DNA from: Xenorhabdus mauleonii
GTDB lineage: Bacteria > Pseudomonadota > Gammaproteobacteria > Enterobacterales > Enterobacteriaceae
Direction: 5' to 3'
Length of the DNA stretch: 55,468 nucleotides
Assembly: GCF_900113945.1 (NCBI RefSeq)
Contig: NZ_FORG01000026.1
Span: 1-55,468 of the forward strand
Shown one piece after another: positions 12,948-25,195 of this stretch. A program made the position numbers and the translations under genes. Below the pieces are notes generated by a model. The model saw only the letters and a list, made by a program, of their open reading frames with translations. It ran no database searches and was not told where the DNA came from. Position 1 is the stretch's first letter, and each line of letters opens with the position of its first letter.

Positions 12948-14222
12948 ATGAGCCGAATTATTCATATTATTGCACTGGCTTCCTTAGCATTTTTATCGTG
13001 TTTCTCTAATCCCGCTTTGGCGATGTATCAACACTCGCCAAATTATCGTTACATGGAGCTACTCAGAAATAGTGAAATGTATGCTTGGGTTGGTGGGCAC
13101 ATTATTGAAGTAGGGGGATTTCAAAAAGGGCAACGTCTGAAGGTCATTGAAGCAGTTGGAGAGGAGAGTGATTATTACGAGTTTCATTTTGGCAACGGAA
13201 CAGGCTACATCGCCAAAGAACAAGTAAAGGAAATCAGACGAGACTTATTTCCCGAAGATCCCTTTCAGAACCTCCATAAGAAGCCGACTCAAAATTTGGT
13301 GATTTTGAAACCAACCAAAATTTACAGCATACCCGAAGTTAATAGTAGAACAGTTGCGATTCTGGCAGGGAATATTCGTTATCCGATCTTGGACAAATTA
13401 CAAGACACAGCACGTCATACTTGGTATGAAGTTAATTTAGGGGATAGATTGGGTTATATCCGCGATCAGGACGCTGAGCTGGATAATGGTATACCCGTAT
13501 TAACTTACCACCATATTCTTAATGATAAAGACAATAAACGTTTTCGCCATACATCAACAACTACATCTCTGTCAGCCTTTCGTAGGCAAATGGGTTATTT
13601 GAAACAGGCAGGTTATACCACAATTTCACTTTATGAATTGGAAGGTTATCTAAATAGCACAATCAACTTGCCTGCAAAAGTGGTTAGCCTGACGTTTGAT
13701 GATGGGCTGAAATCAGTTTACCGTTACGCCTACCCTATATTGAAAGAGAACGGACAAAAGGCGACCTTTTTTATTATTTCATCCCGAATTAAACGCTATC
13801 CGCAGAAATGGAATCCGGATAATTTGCAATTTACCAGTCTCGCTGAATTATCTGCGATGCGAAAAGTTTTTGATTTTCAATCCCATACCCATTTTTTACA
13901 TCGTTTAGGAAAAAATAAACAACCTATACTATTCAGCCGGGTATTTAATACTATTTTATATGATTTCGAGCGCTCAAGGCGTGGCCTATCACAATTTAAT
14001 CGGAATGTGCTTTACCTTTCTTATCCTTTTGGCGGATACAATCCAAAAGCAATGAAAGCCGCTAAACAGGCAGGATTTCACCTGGCTGTGACTACGGTAC
14101 AAGGCAAAGTTAAACTGGGGGATAACCCTTTTTCGTTGAAGCGGTTATATATATTACGGACAGATCCGATTGAAAAAATGGCGAAAATAATAGCTAATAA
14201 GCCTGATCCAATGCTTTTATAA
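12948..14222 (+). CDS. Secreted polysaccharide deacetylase with SH3-like N-terminal region
   Basis: The 424-residue product starts with a signal peptide (about 1-25, ending NPALA). Two segments resembling bacterial SH3 repeats follow (about 40-90 and 110-165). A NodB-type carbohydrate esterase 4 domain occupies the rest, with TFDDG at 249-253, SHTHFLH at 312-318 (metal-binding histidines) and YPFGGY at 359-364. The combination suggests removal of acetyl groups from an envelope or extracellular polymer such as poly-N-acetylglucosamine or peptidoglycan; the substrate is not determined. ATG 12948 was chosen because the longer frame from 12897 would start inside the rpoC terminator. The gene is absent between rpoC and thi in E. 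coli. Confidence 0.82.
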   Translation: MSRIIHIIALASLAFLSCFSNPALAMYQHSPNYRYMELLRNSEMYAWVGGHIIEVGGFQKGQRLKVIEAVGEESDYYEFHFGNGTGYIAKEQVKEIRRDLFPEDPFQNLHKKPTQNLVILKPTKIYSIPEVNSRTVAILAGNIRYPILDKLQDTARHTWYEVNLGDRLGYIRDQDAELDNGIPVLTYHHILNDKDNKRFRHTSTTTSLSAFRRQMGYLKQAGYTTISLYELEGYLNSTINLPAKVVSLTFDDGLKSVYRYAYPILKENGQKATFFIISSRIKRYPQKWNPDNLQFTSLAELSAMRKVFDFQSHTHFLHRLGKNKQPILFSRVFNTILYDFERSRRGLSQFNRNVLYLSYPFGGYNPKAMKAAKQAGFHLAVTTVQGKVKLGDNPFSLKRLYILRTDPIEKMAKIIANKPDPMLL

Positions 14223-14310
14223 CTGATTGATAATCATATATAGGATGTGAAATTATTTGGTTTTATCGTAATAGGGGGATAGCCCAAGGAATTTTTTATA
14301 GGATGAATCA

Positions 14311-14622
14311 ATGATGGAATTTTTAAGAGAAATCAGAGACATGCTTTATGACTGTATCATATTCATGATCCGGTCATTATGGTGGGTATTAAAAAAAATT
14401 CTTAAAGCGATTTTAGGCGAAATTTTTGCCTGCTTAACGATTATAGCTTTTTTTGTTTTCTTATCTTTTGTTATTAACTCTGAGTTAAGGGTTTTCTTTA
14501 TATTCAGTTTATTATTGGTTGTGATATGTTTTTACTTCTATTATAAATATCGAACTAGAATTAAAATTCACTTGAATAATAAAAGATACCTTGGTTTTTT
14601 TAAATGGAGGTTTTGGAAGTGA
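14311..14622 (+). CDS. Small AT-rich membrane protein, copy 1
   Basis: I recognise no family. The 103-residue product has an amphipathic N-terminal part rich in charged and aromatic residues, one long or two short hydrophobic segments (about 38-75) and a basic tail ending FFKWRFWK. The alternative start at 14314 drops one Met. The ribosome binding site AGGA lies in the sequence TTTTTTATAGGATGA, which recurs before the next gene. Base composition is much more AT-rich than the flanking operons. Size and layout resemble those of the following protein, so the pair looks like a duplication. Confidence 0.6.
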   Translation: MMEFLREIRDMLYDCIIFMIRSLWWVLKKILKAILGEIFACLTIIAFFVFLSFVINSELRVFFIFSLLLVVICFYFYYKYRTRIKIHLNNKRYLGFFKWRFWK

Positions 14623-14667
14623 TTCAGCGGATTTGATAATGATGAATTATTTTATAGGATGATACTT

Positions 14668-14952
14668 ATGGATATATTAGACGAAATAGTTATGAAGATA
14701 TTTGAGATATTTTATAATATCATTAAATATACTATTAAAATTTTGGCCTGGATGTTTAGGGTAGCAATAAGTAATATTGCTGTTTCTTTGCTTTCAATAG
14801 CTATTTTATTCTTTCTTTTGTTCTCACTAACCATTTCTAGATTTATATTAAATACGCTCTTTTTAGCAATGTTAGGTTTCTTGTTTTATAAAAATCGCAA
14901 AAAAATAAAAAATTTCCTTAATAAAAAAGGGATTATGGACTATTTCAAGTGA
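14668..14952 (+). CDS. Small AT-rich membrane protein, copy 2
   Basis: I recognise no family. From ATG 14668 the product has 94 residues: a charged amphipathic N-terminus (MDILDEIVMKIFEI), a central hydrophobic block (about 30-73) and a lysine-rich tail ending KKGIMDYFK. The start was preferred to 14659 because AGGA lies 8 bases upstream of it, within the same TTTTATAGGATGA leader found before the preceding gene. The layout matches the preceding protein more than the exact residues do. Role unknown. Confidence 0.58.
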   Translation: MDILDEIVMKIFEIFYNIIKYTIKILAWMFRVAISNIAVSLLSIAILFFLLFSLTISRFILNTLFLAMLGFLFYKNRKKIKNFLNKKGIMDYFK

Positions 14953-14996
14953 GTATTGTTCTGAAATTTCATGCAATAAAGTATTGCCAGTTCACA

Positions 14997-15024
14997 TTAA
15001 GAGCCTATTCCTTTAGGCTCTTAA
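14997..15024. terminator. Hairpin between convergent membrane-protein and malM genes
   Basis: A perfect 11-bp stem (TTAAGAGCCTA / TAGGCTCTTAA) with a 6-nt loop lies between two convergent genes. Neither side has a T run, so it may act as an mRNA 3' end stabiliser or a weak two-way terminator. Confidence 0.55.
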
Positions 15025-15066
15025 ATGAAATCTGAAACCTTACTTATCATTTTATATGAATGAATA

Positions 15067-16037
15067 TTACCCTTTATCTTTTATCATTTTGATAAAAGTT
15101 TCCCTTGCCGTCGGTGAACCTAGACGCTCAGCTTCATCCAATAATTTCAACGCCTTATCAATGTCACCATTGCGAATGGCTTTTTTGATTGCGTCATTGA
15201 AGTACTGTTCGGTATCGTTTAATACCGATTTTTTAGCTACTGTAATTGGTTGCGAGAGAGTTTCTGAGGTTGCTTTTGGCGGTAATATCGATGCAGCTGA
15301 TTTAGAATCGATCGTAGAACCAACAGTGACTGGTTGCTGTACTGGGGCAGAAGTTTGTGCTGGCGTGGCAAATATCTGTCCAATCAAAATATTACCCGCA
15401 TCATGCTCTGATTTTACCTTCAACGTCAGTGTTCCTGTTTCGGTATGGCGAGCGACGGGATCTGGAATATTGGGAACAGCATTACCTACACCTTGAGCAT
15501 AAGCCTTCGCTGGATCAACCATTTGTGTAGAGGCTTTCAAATCAGCACGAGTGGTGTAAACCAACAAATAAATTTTTTGTTGCCCCAAAGCGGGAGTCAA
15601 TTTTAATGCCCCTTCAAGCCTATCAACAGACATAATGCTCGGCTTCTGATAGCCAAAATAGCTGCTTGGATAAAAGGCAGCAGGGCGGAGTTGCTCATCA
15701 AGCACGATGACATTAGGTGAATATACCTGCTTATCCTTTATCAAACTAGTTAGAGTGATGTCTAATGAACCTTGGTTGGCTGGCAAGGAAAAAGCCGCTA
15801 TGGGGCCGTGGATGTCCCCGCTATTCAGTTGCTGTGACATGCTATTAAGGGCAATTGTCTGAGTGGCAGAAGTATTAATGGGCTGCCACTGTAATGCTTG
15901 CAAGGTGGACTGAGATAGGGCTGGTGCTACAGAGGAAGCTGTATCAGGCTGCAAACCCTCTGATGTGGCAAAGCTCACAGCAGGCAGTGTATTGCAAAGC
16001 AGGGCACTGAGGCAGAGTGAAAGCAATTTTTTTTTCA

Positions 16038-16038
<1 letters not shown>
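15067..16038 (-). CDS. malM: Maltose operon periplasmic protein MalM
   Basis: MalM is a periplasmic protein of the malK-lamB-malM operon with no settled function. The 323-residue product has a signal peptide (MKKKLLSLCLSALLC to about 24). It shares long stretches with E. coli MalM, such as RLEGALKLTPALGQQKIYLL and GNAVPNIPDPVARHTETG, plus a variable linker (about 225-275) and a C-terminal helical segment KALKLLDEAERLGSPTARET. ATG 16038 overlaps the lamB stop (TAATG), so translation is coupled; a frame extending to 16047 is less likely. Confidence 0.93.
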
Positions 16039-18441
<2,403 letters not shown>

Positions 18442-18663
18442 GTGTTCCCTCCCTCGGATTTGCCTCTTCAGTTTTTTACTCGTTTCTTGTTCGTACGTCT
18501 GTTTAGTTTGCTAATTTAGCTTGCTAACCAAGTTCGTTAACTTTGTACGTCTACGTTTCAGCTGTTTCAATTTCATCGCAATAAGAAACTTAGTGAAAAA
18601 CTGATGGCAGGATTGTGTAAAAAATAACAGGCATCAGGATCCTCCATCCCAAAGTTTTTTGTG

Positions 18664-18681
18664 GGGGAGGAATAAGGATGA
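18664..18681 (+). promoter_or_regulatory. Tandem MalT boxes
   Basis: Cores GGAGGA (18666-18671) and GGATGA (18676-18681) lie exactly 10 bp apart on the same strand; the first sits in GGGGAGGAAT, 8 of 10 to the consensus GGGGA(T/G)GAGG. An opposite-strand core at 18640-18645 (TCCTCC) is close by, as expected for malKp control. Confidence 0.65.
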
Positions 18682-18728
18682 TGAGATTAATAAGATTGAA
18701 TGATTGAGGAGCAAATTGTCGGAAAAGG

Positions 18729-18744
18729 TGTGATTAATATCTCA
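18729..18744 (+). promoter_or_regulatory. Candidate CRP site 1 in malK-malE region
   Basis: TGTGA-N6-TCTCA matches the CRP palindrome TGTGA-N6-TCACA at nine of ten positions. It lies between the MalT box groups. Confidence 0.6.
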
Positions 18745-18790
18745 AAAAATGATGTTTTATAAGGGGTAACATTCTGATTTTAATTATTTT

Positions 18791-18806
18791 TGCAAACTGG
18801 CTCACA
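18791..18806 (+). promoter_or_regulatory. Candidate CRP site 2 in malK-malE region
   Basis: TGCAA-N6-TCACA has one perfect half-site and one three-of-five half. It lies 62 bp from candidate site 1. Confidence 0.5.
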
Positions 18807-18833
18807 TTCATATTAGTTGAGGCGTAGAGGTAA

Positions 18834-18839
18834 GGATGA
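18834..18839 (+). promoter_or_regulatory. MalT box proximal to malE
   Basis: The GGATGA core lies in TAAGGATGATGAG, which is identical over 13 bp to the segment at 18673-18685. It is a candidate activator site for malEFG. Confidence 0.55.
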
Positions 18840-18990
18840 TGAGTCTTTTTTTTATTAATAGCACACTGAGAGCCATTTTTTGGTTATGTGCTGAAGAAAG
18901 AAATTAGTCGTGAATAAATTATTTATTAATTAATGAATTAGCAATAAAGAAACTCATCCTGAACTGATAAATAAAAACAAGGGCGGAATG

Positions 18991-20190
18991 ATGGCTAAAA
19001 AAATCTTGAAAGTGAGTGTCCACACTCTAATGCTTTCTGTTTTAGCAACATGGGGATTGTCTACTCCTGTATTTGCAAAACCAGAAGAAGGTAAGCTGGT
19101 TATTTGGATTAATGGCGATAAGGGTTACAACGGGCTGGCACAGGTTGGTGAAAAATTCGCAAAAGAGAGCGGAATTCCTGTTGTTGTTGAACACCCTGAC
19201 AAGCTGGAAGAAAAATATACCCAGATAGCGGCTACTGGAGATGGGCCAGATATCATTTTCTGGGCACATGATCGTTTTGGGGGTTATGCACAATCAGGGT
19301 TAGTGACTGAAATTACACCTGAACAATCCTTCATTGATAAATTATTCCCCTTTACATGGGATGCAGTTCGTTATGATGGCAAATTAATGGGTTATCCGGT
19401 TGCCGTTGAAGCACTTTCTCTTATCTACAACAAAGACTTAATCAAATCTCCTCCCAAAACTTGGGAAGAAATCCCCGCTTTGGATAACGAGCTTAAGAAA
19501 CAAAATAAAAGCGCAATTATGTTTAACTTGCAGGAGCCTTATTTTACTTGGCCGTTGATTGCCGCGGATGGTGGATATGCATTCAAAGCAGTAAACGGAA
19601 CCTATGATGTTAAAAACAGTGGCGTAAATAACGCAGGCTCTAAAGCGGGTATGCAGTTTTTGGTTGATTTAATAAAAAATAAACATATTAGTGCGGATAT
19701 TGATTATTCCATTGCTGAGGCTGCCTTCAATAAAGGCAATGCGGCGATGACAATCAATGGCCCGTGGGCTTGGTCAAATATAGATAAAAGTAAGCTCAAT
19801 TATGGTGTTGCTTTATTACCAACCTTTAAGGGGAAACCATCCAAGCCTTTTGTTGGCATCTTGACTGCGGGCATTAATGCGGCCAGTCCCAATAAGGAAC
19901 TGGCGAAGGAGTTTTTGGAAAACTATCTGCTGACCAATGAAGGGTTGGCAATGATGGATAAGGATAAGCCATTGGGAGCGGTGGCCTTGAAATCTTATCA
20001 GGCGATCCTTGAGAAAGATCCCCGTATAGCTGCCACAATGGAAAATGCCCAGAAAGGTGAAATCATGCCGAATATTTCACAAATGAGTAGCTTCTGGTAT
20101 GCAATGCGCAGTGCCGTTCTCAATGTCGTGAGTGGTCGCCAAACAGTAGATGCGGCGCTCAATGATGCAGAAGTGAGAATAACAAAATAA
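18991..20190 (+). CDS. malE: Maltose/maltodextrin-binding protein MalE
   Basis: MalE is the periplasmic receptor that delivers maltodextrins to MalFGK2 and, in some species, to chemoreceptors. The product has 399 residues from ATG 18991 (18988 adds one Met). A signal peptide ends FA at about 24, then the mature protein starts [20 protein letters not shown]. Ligand-site stretches such as [25 protein letters not shown] and MSSFWYAMR match E. coli. It heads malEFG, and a stem-loop separates it from malF. Confidence 0.97.
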   Translation: MAKKILKVSVHTLMLSVLATWGLSTPVFAKPEEGKLVIWINGDKGYNGLAQVGEKFAKESGIPVVVEHPDKLEEKYTQIAATGDGPDIIFWAHDRFGGYAQSGLVTEITPEQSFIDKLFPFTWDAVRYDGKLMGYPVAVEALSLIYNKDLIKSPPKTWEEIPALDNELKKQNKSAIMFNLQEPYFTWPLIAADGGYAFKAVNGTYDVKNSGVNNAGSKAGMQFLVDLIKNKHISADIDYSIAEAAFNKGNAAMTINGPWAWSNIDKSKLNYGVALLPTFKGKPSKPFVGILTAGINAASPNKELAKEFLENYLLTNEGLAMMDKDKPLGAVALKSYQAILEKDPRIAATMENAQKGEIMPNISQMSSFWYAMRSAVLNVVSGRQTVDAALNDAEVRITK

Positions 20191-20193
20191 ATG

Positions 20194-20221
20194 TAAGGCT
20201 CCTGCTTTTTAAGGAGCCTTA
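20194..20221 (+). other. malE-malF intergenic stem-loop
   Basis: A perfect 10-bp stem (TAAGGCTCCT / AGGAGCCTTA) starts 3 bases after the malE stop and lacks a following T run. In E. coli, REP elements at this place stabilise the malE part of the mRNA and raise MalE above MalF and MalG; this hairpin could do the same job. Confidence 0.65.
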
Positions 20222-20334
20222 GCACCTATTCCAGTAGTACTTATTTCAGTGGTGGATTAATTTCGGGATTTGATTACCGGAATGTAATTCCCGGGAAAAT
20301 TTAATGACTGGGAAATAGTAACAGGAAGTGCAAC

Positions 20335-21900
20335 ATGTCAGCGACATTAGAAAAAAAAGTATGGTGGCAGCATTCTGCCCTGAAATGGTTGGCTATCGGT
20401 TTATGCCTGCTTTTTACTGGTTATTTGGTTGTATTAATGTATGCACGGGGCGAATACCTGTTTGCGATGTTGACATTAATATTACTGGGAAGTGGCATCT
20501 ATGTTTTTTCTAATCGCAGGGCTTATGTCTGGCGCTATACCTATCCGGGGATTGCGGGAATAGGGTTGTTTATTCTGTTTCCGCTTATTTGTACGATAGC
20601 CATTGCTTTTACAAATTACAGTAGTTCCAATCAATTAACATTTGAGCGAGCTCAAACTGTGTTAATGAGCCGCCAGTATCAAGCAGGGCAACCATTTAAT
20701 TTCAAATTGTATCCTGTATCTGATGAGCGTTGGGTTTTGGCATTCAACACGCCTGACAGTACGCAATTACTTGTATCGGTCCCTTTTTCATTTTCTGATC
20801 TTGATAAAGAAGAGGTGGATCTTAATTTACATGAGCAAGAAGATGATTTTGCCAGTCATGCTGCGACATTACGTACCATTACTCAAAATCGGCAGAAACT
20901 AGGTTTGCTGGTAGCCGTCCTTCCCGATAGTAGTCAATTGCGAATGAGCTCTCTGCGCCAGTTCTCGGCCATACATCCCCTTTATTCTCTTGGGGAAGAT
21001 GGGACGACATTGACGAATAAACAGACTGGCATACAGTACCGCCCGAATATGGATACAGGGTTCTATCAATCCATTAACGCGAATGGGGAATGGGATAAAG
21101 AGACGTTAAGTCCGGGGTTCACTGTTTCTATTGGTTGGAAAAACTTTTTGCGGGTTATACAGGATGAAGGTATCCAGAAACCTTTTTTATCCATATTTGT
21201 CTGGACAGTGATTTTCTCTTTGCTCACGGTAATATTAACCGCTGCATTGGGTATGATCCTTGCCTGTATCATGCAATGGGAAGCCCTTAAGGGACGGGCA
21301 ATTTACCGCGTGTTGCTTATTTTGCCTTACGCTGTTCCTTCCTTTATCTCTATTTTGATTTTTAAGGGATTGTTTAATCAAAGTTTTGGTGAAATTAATT
21401 TGGTGCTAAATGGTCTGTTTGGTCTGAAGCCGGATTGGTTCACTGATCCCACATTAGCCAGAACGATGTTGATAGTCGTGAATACGTGGCTGGGCTATCC
21501 CTATATGATGATCCTCTGCATGGGATTATTAAAGGCAATCCCTAATGATCTTTATGAAGCATCTGCACTTGATGGGGCTGGAACCTGGCAGAACTTTAGC
21601 AAAATTACCTTTCCATTACTGATAAAGCCGTTGACGCCGCTGCTGATAGCCAGTTTTGCGTTTAATTTTAATAACTTTGTCCTGATACAGTTATTAACCA
21701 ACGGCAGGCCAGATCATATTGGTACAACAACGCCGGCAGGTTATACCGATCTGCTAGTGAGCTATACCTACCGCATTGCGTTTGAAGGTGGTGGTGGGCA
21801 AGACTTTGGTCTGGCAGCCGCTATTGCGACCCTCATTTTTCTGCTGGTGGGTGCTTTGGCGATCATCAATTTAAAAACCACTCGCATTAAATTTGATTGA
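20335..21900 (+). CDS. malF: Maltose ABC transporter permease MalF
   Basis: MalF is one of two membrane permeases of the maltodextrin importer. The 521 residues include an N-terminal set of hydrophobic helices and the large periplasmic P2 domain typical of enteric MalF (about 95-275). The transport core follows, with the EAA loop [20 protein letters not shown] (about 402-421) that docks onto MalK. A clear AGGAAG ribosome binding site precedes ATG 20335. It ends where the malG binding site begins. Confidence 0.96.
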   Translation: MSATLEKKVWWQHSALKWLAIGLCLLFTGYLVVLMYARGEYLFAMLTLILLGSGIYVFSNRRAYVWRYTYPGIAGIGLFILFPLICTIAIAFTNYSSSNQLTFERAQTVLMSRQYQAGQPFNFKLYPVSDERWVLAFNTPDSTQLLVSVPFSFSDLDKEEVDLNLHEQEDDFASHAATLRTITQNRQKLGLLVAVLPDSSQLRMSSLRQFSAIHPLYSLGEDGTTLTNKQTGIQYRPNMDTGFYQSINANGEWDKETLSPGFTVSIGWKNFLRVIQDEGIQKPFLSIFVWTVIFSLLTVILTAALGMILACIMQWEALKGRAIYRVLLILPYAVPSFISILIFKGLFNQSFGEINLVLNGLFGLKPDWFTDPTLARTMLIVVNTWLGYPYMMILCMGLLKAIPNDLYEASALDGAGTWQNFSKITFPLLIKPLTPLLIASFAFNFNNFVLIQLLTNGRPDHIGTTTPAGYTDLLVSYTYRIAFEGGGGQDFGLAAAIATLIFLLVGALAIINLKTTRIKFD

Positions 21901-21913
21901 GGAGAAAAAGAAT

Positions 21914-22804
21914 ATGGCGATGGTGCAACCTAAATCGCAACGGTGGCGGGTGTGGCTCACACATATCCTGATGTTATCTTTTATTGCCTTAATCTTGTTT
22001 CCTCTGTTGATGGTGATTGCGATTTCTTTGCGGCCGGGAAATTTTGCAACTGGTAGCCTCATTCCAGACACTATTTCATGGGAACATTGGAAATTGGCAT
22101 TTGGTTATAGTGTTGAAACGCCTGATGGGCAGGTCATACCTCCACCATTTCCGGTAATGCAATGGCTTTGGAATTCGGTAAAAATCGCGCTGATGACGGC
22201 AACCGGAATTGTGGCACTTTCAACGACGTGTGCTTATGCATTTGCCCGAATGCGCTTTCGTGGCAAAAGCACGTTACTGAAAAGTATGCTGATTTTTCAG
22301 ATGTTTCCTGCGGTACTTTCGCTGGTGGCACTGTATGCCTTGTTTGATCGGTTAGGAGAATATATTCCCTTTTTGGGACTTAATACCCACGGAGGAGTAA
22401 TTTTTGCCTACATGGGAGGGATCGCCCTGCATGTGTGGACGATAAAAGGTTATTTTGAAACGATAGACCGTTCGTTAGAAGAGGCTGCAATGCTGGATGG
22501 CGCTACATCGTGGCAAGTTTTCCGTTTGATATTACTACCGCTTTCTGTACCAATATTGGCTGTTGTGTTTATCTTGTCCTTTATTGGCGTTATTACAGAA
22601 GTACCTGTGGCATCCCTATTATTGAGGGATGTGGATAATTACACGTTGGCAGTAGGGATGCAGCAATACCTTCATCCTCAAAATTATCTCTGGGGTGACT
22701 TTGCCGCTGCTGCCGTGCTTTCCGCAATCCCCATTACCGTGGTCTTCTTACTTGCCCAGCGTTGGCTGGTTGGTGGATTGACCTCGGGTAGTGTGAAAGG
22801 TTGA
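21914..22804 (+). CDS. malG: Maltose ABC transporter permease MalG
   Basis: MalG is the second membrane permease of MalFGK2. ATG 21914 gives 296 residues, the E. coli length, starting [14 protein letters not shown]; the frame from 21893 would overlap malF and is not supported. Six hydrophobic helices and the EAA loop [20 protein letters not shown] (about 190-209) are visible, and the C-terminus VKG, which inserts into MalK, is kept. GAGGAG precedes the start, using bases at the malF stop. Confidence 0.96.
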   Translation: MAMVQPKSQRWRVWLTHILMLSFIALILFPLLMVIAISLRPGNFATGSLIPDTISWEHWKLAFGYSVETPDGQVIPPPFPVMQWLWNSVKIALMTATGIVALSTTCAYAFARMRFRGKSTLLKSMLIFQMFPAVLSLVALYALFDRLGEYIPFLGLNTHGGVIFAYMGGIALHVWTIKGYFETIDRSLEEAAMLDGATSWQVFRLILLPLSVPILAVVFILSFIGVITEVPVASLLLRDVDNYTLAVGMQQYLHPQNYLWGDFAAAAVLSAIPITVVFLLAQRWLVGGLTSGSVKG

Positions 22805-22862
22805 GATTAGATAAACTTTGCGCCGGTTTTATCCGATGTGCCGTAAAATCTCATCCTTTTTC

Positions 22863-22891
22863 GACACCCTCTTTAGGATAGAGAGGGTGTC
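22863..22891. terminator. Hairpin between convergent malG and malQ
   Basis: A perfect 10-bp stem (GACACCCTCT / AGAGGGTGTC) with a 9-nt loop lies between two convergent genes. No clear T run follows on either strand, so it may stabilise 3' ends or stop transcription weakly. Confidence 0.6.
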
Positions 22892-22953
22892 AAATCCAGA
22901 ATGAACCACCAACGATATTGTTTTTTCTCAGGTGGCTCTTAAGAGGATATGAA

Positions 22954-25170
22954 TTATTTCCGATATTCGTTTACTGTTTGCAGTAGTTGATTGATATGTT
23001 CATCCGCAAACAGAGCTTCTAATGTAACGGTGAGCTTGTGCCGCCAGTTAGGATATTCCGTTGTGGTGCCCGGAATGTTGACAGGGTTTGCCATATCAAG
23101 CCAGTCTTCGGGTTGCAATCCTAATAAGGCACAATGACTATGAGCGATGTATCGGTGTATGCCTTGGTTGATAGGGGCTGACATTGGAAGCTCGCTTTCT
23201 TTTTGTAATATCGATTCTTGTAATGTCGATTTTTGTGTGGTCGCTTGCTGTGATGAGAGCAAATTAGCTTCTGTAGGCATTATTTCTAATTCTGATAGAT
23301 AACCGTGTCGCTTTAAACTTGCCAATAATGCTTGTTTACAACGTTTACGTTCAGCATATAACTCAGCAAGAAGTGCCTTATTAGGGTATAAACCGATGCT
23401 TTCACCTAATGTCAGATCTCCTTTCTGCCAGAATCCACGTAAAGTGGGTAAATCATGAGTCGTAATCGTTGCCATAGCTTGCACGGGATATTCATTGGGA
23501 GCACGATATTCCCCCTTATCATTGCGTTCGAAATAAAACACCTTATAGGAATAAACCCCTCGTACCCGTAACTTATCAACAATTTCTTCCGGAACAATTC
23601 CTAAATCTTCGCCGATTACTAAACATTGATTACGTTGGCTTTCCAGTGCCAGAATTGCCAGCAAATCCTCAACCGGATAGGAAACATAAACACCTTTATC
23701 TGCGGTTTCCCCTTGTGGGATCCACCACAACCGCAAGAGTGACATTACATGATCTATGCGCAGAGCACCGCAATGGCGCATATTACTGCGTAGTAATTCA
23801 ATGAAAGGTTGATAGGCTTGAGCTTTTAATACATGAGGATTCATTGGTGGAAGCCCCCAGTTTTGCCCCTTAGGCCCCAGAATATCAGGTGGAGCACCTA
23901 CGGATGCTTTGGTGCAATAAATATCCCTGTTACACCATGTTTCCGAGCCGCCTTGTGCCACGCCTACAGCGAGATCGCGATAAATTCCGATTGGCATATG
24001 GTTGGCTTGGCTGGTGGAAAAGCATTCGGCAAGTTGGATATCGGCCAGCCATTGTAACCAAAGGAAAAACGCTACTTCTTCTGAATGAGTATCGCAGAAT
24101 GCTTTGACAGCTTCACTTTCCGGCTCACGGTATTTTTCGGGCCATACCGGCCAGCCCCAATAGGTATTATTTTCTTCATACAGTTTATGGTGAAGGGCAT
24201 CATAGGCAGCTTGAAAGTAAAGGTTTTTACCGCCTTTGCGTACAAATTGTTGAAAGCGGGTTTGTTGTGGATCAGCAGCCAAACGGCTTTTAAAGTGTGG
24301 ATAGGCCAAGCGTAATGCGGACATTTTTAGTGCCATTACCGTGGAATAATCAACCCATTCTGTTTCGCGAGTTTGCTGGAGTTTGAGCTGTGTTTCGGGT
24401 AACTGCCACCATGCTTGTGCTTCGGGGCTGCATTTAAAATCTTCCACTTGATTTACGGCGATATAAATAATATTGAGCCAATGACGAGATGATGGGCTGT
24501 ACGGGCTGGCATTTTCCGGCATGGCAGGATAGATGGCATGCAGGGGATTCAACCCCACAAAGGCACCACCGTATTGCGCCAGCTTTTGCAACATGAATTT
24601 CAGATCAGCAAAATCACCGATCCCCCAATTTTTTTCTGAGCGCAGAGTATAAAGCTGAATGCATGCGCCCCAGAGTTTTTCCCCATGTGTAATAGCTTGT
24701 GGTTCGTAGCAACGCTCTGGTGCAACAATAAGTTGCACGGACTGAGGCTGCATGGATCGAGCTGGGTTGGATTGTCGCTGAGAACTGCTTTCTGGTTCCA
24801 CTTCCGGTATTAACGTCAGAGTGTGGTACCCCAAGGGCAAGATGGTTGATAACGTGAAGTGATACTGGCATCGACTATGAAATACTTCCCCTTGCTCAGT
24901 CTGTATCTGCCATTGATAACTGTTTGTATCATCCAAAGGCAAGTTTATTTCCTGCCCTTGAAGGAGAACAATAACATCAGGCAAAGAAGCAGTCTGTGTG
25001 GAGGTATTTGAGTGAAATACCGGCCTCTCGACCGGTATATCTGCATTCATGGCGTGTAAAATCCGATGCCTGATTTCAGCTGGGATAGCTTGTGGCTTTC
25101 CATAGGCATTAATAAATTCACTGGCGATACCGGCTTCAGTTGCCAATTCATCAAGACATTTGTTTTCCAT
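22954..25170 (-). CDS. malQ: 4-alpha-glucanotransferase (amylomaltase) MalQ
   Basis: MalQ transfers glucan units between maltodextrins and releases glucose in the cytoplasm. ATG 25170 has AAGGA upstream and gives 738 residues beginning MENKCLDELATEAG; a longer frame from 25353 lies within malP and is rejected. GH77 motifs are present: ALRIDHVM with nucleophile D473, VIGEDLG and TTHDLPTLRGFW. Residues 631-668 form a Ser/Gln/Thr-rich linker about 24 residues longer than in E. coli, partly made by a 15-bp tandem repeat. It follows malP by 25 bases. Confidence 0.94.
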   Translation of the reverse strand: MENKCLDELATEAGIASEFINAYGKPQAIPAEIRHRILHAMNADIPVERPVFHSNTSTQTASLPDVIVLLQGQEINLPLDDTNSYQWQIQTEQGEVFHSRCQYHFTLSTILPLGYHTLTLIPEVEPESSSQRQSNPARSMQPQSVQLIVAPERCYEPQAITHGEKLWGACIQLYTLRSEKNWGIGDFADLKFMLQKLAQYGGAFVGLNPLHAIYPAMPENASPYSPSSRHWLNIIYIAVNQVEDFKCSPEAQAWWQLPETQLKLQQTRETEWVDYSTVMALKMSALRLAYPHFKSRLAADPQQTRFQQFVRKGGKNLYFQAAYDALHHKLYEENNTYWGWPVWPEKYREPESEAVKAFCDTHSEEVAFFLWLQWLADIQLAECFSTSQANHMPIGIYRDLAVGVAQGGSETWCNRDIYCTKASVGAPPDILGPKGQNWGLPPMNPHVLKAQAYQPFIELLRSNMRHCGALRIDHVMSLLRLWWIPQGETADKGVYVSYPVEDLLAILALESQRNQCLVIGEDLGIVPEEIVDKLRVRGVYSYKVFYFERNDKGEYRAPNEYPVQAMATITTHDLPTLRGFWQKGDLTLGESIGLYPNKALLAELYAERKRCKQALLASLKRHGYLSELEIMPTEANLLSSQQATTQKSTLQESILQKESELPMSAPINQGIHRYIAHSHCALLGLQPEDWLDMANPVNIPGTTTEYPNWRHKLTVTLEALFADEHINQLLQTVNEYRK
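23203..23232 (-). repeat. 15-bp in-frame tandem repeat in malQ linker
   Basis: Two copies (23203-23217 and 23218-23232) differ at two of 15 positions and encode SILQK and STLQE. They fall in the variable linker of MalQ, which suggests recent slippage in a tolerant site. Confidence 0.75.
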
Positions 25171-25195
25171 ACCCAATCCTTCTACCTTCCAGTTT

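Larger units (their letters stand above)
18442..18990. promoter_or_regulatory. Divergent malK/malE control region
   Basis: This 549-bp gap has no gene. It carries several MalT-type hexamers of the form GGA(T/G)GA and two good CRP-like sites, listed separately. The layout resembles the malEp-malKp region of E. coli, where MalT and CRP form a shared nucleoprotein complex. A further reverse-oriented GGATGA lies at 18954-18959 near malE. Transcription start points cannot be fixed by eye. Confidence 0.75.
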
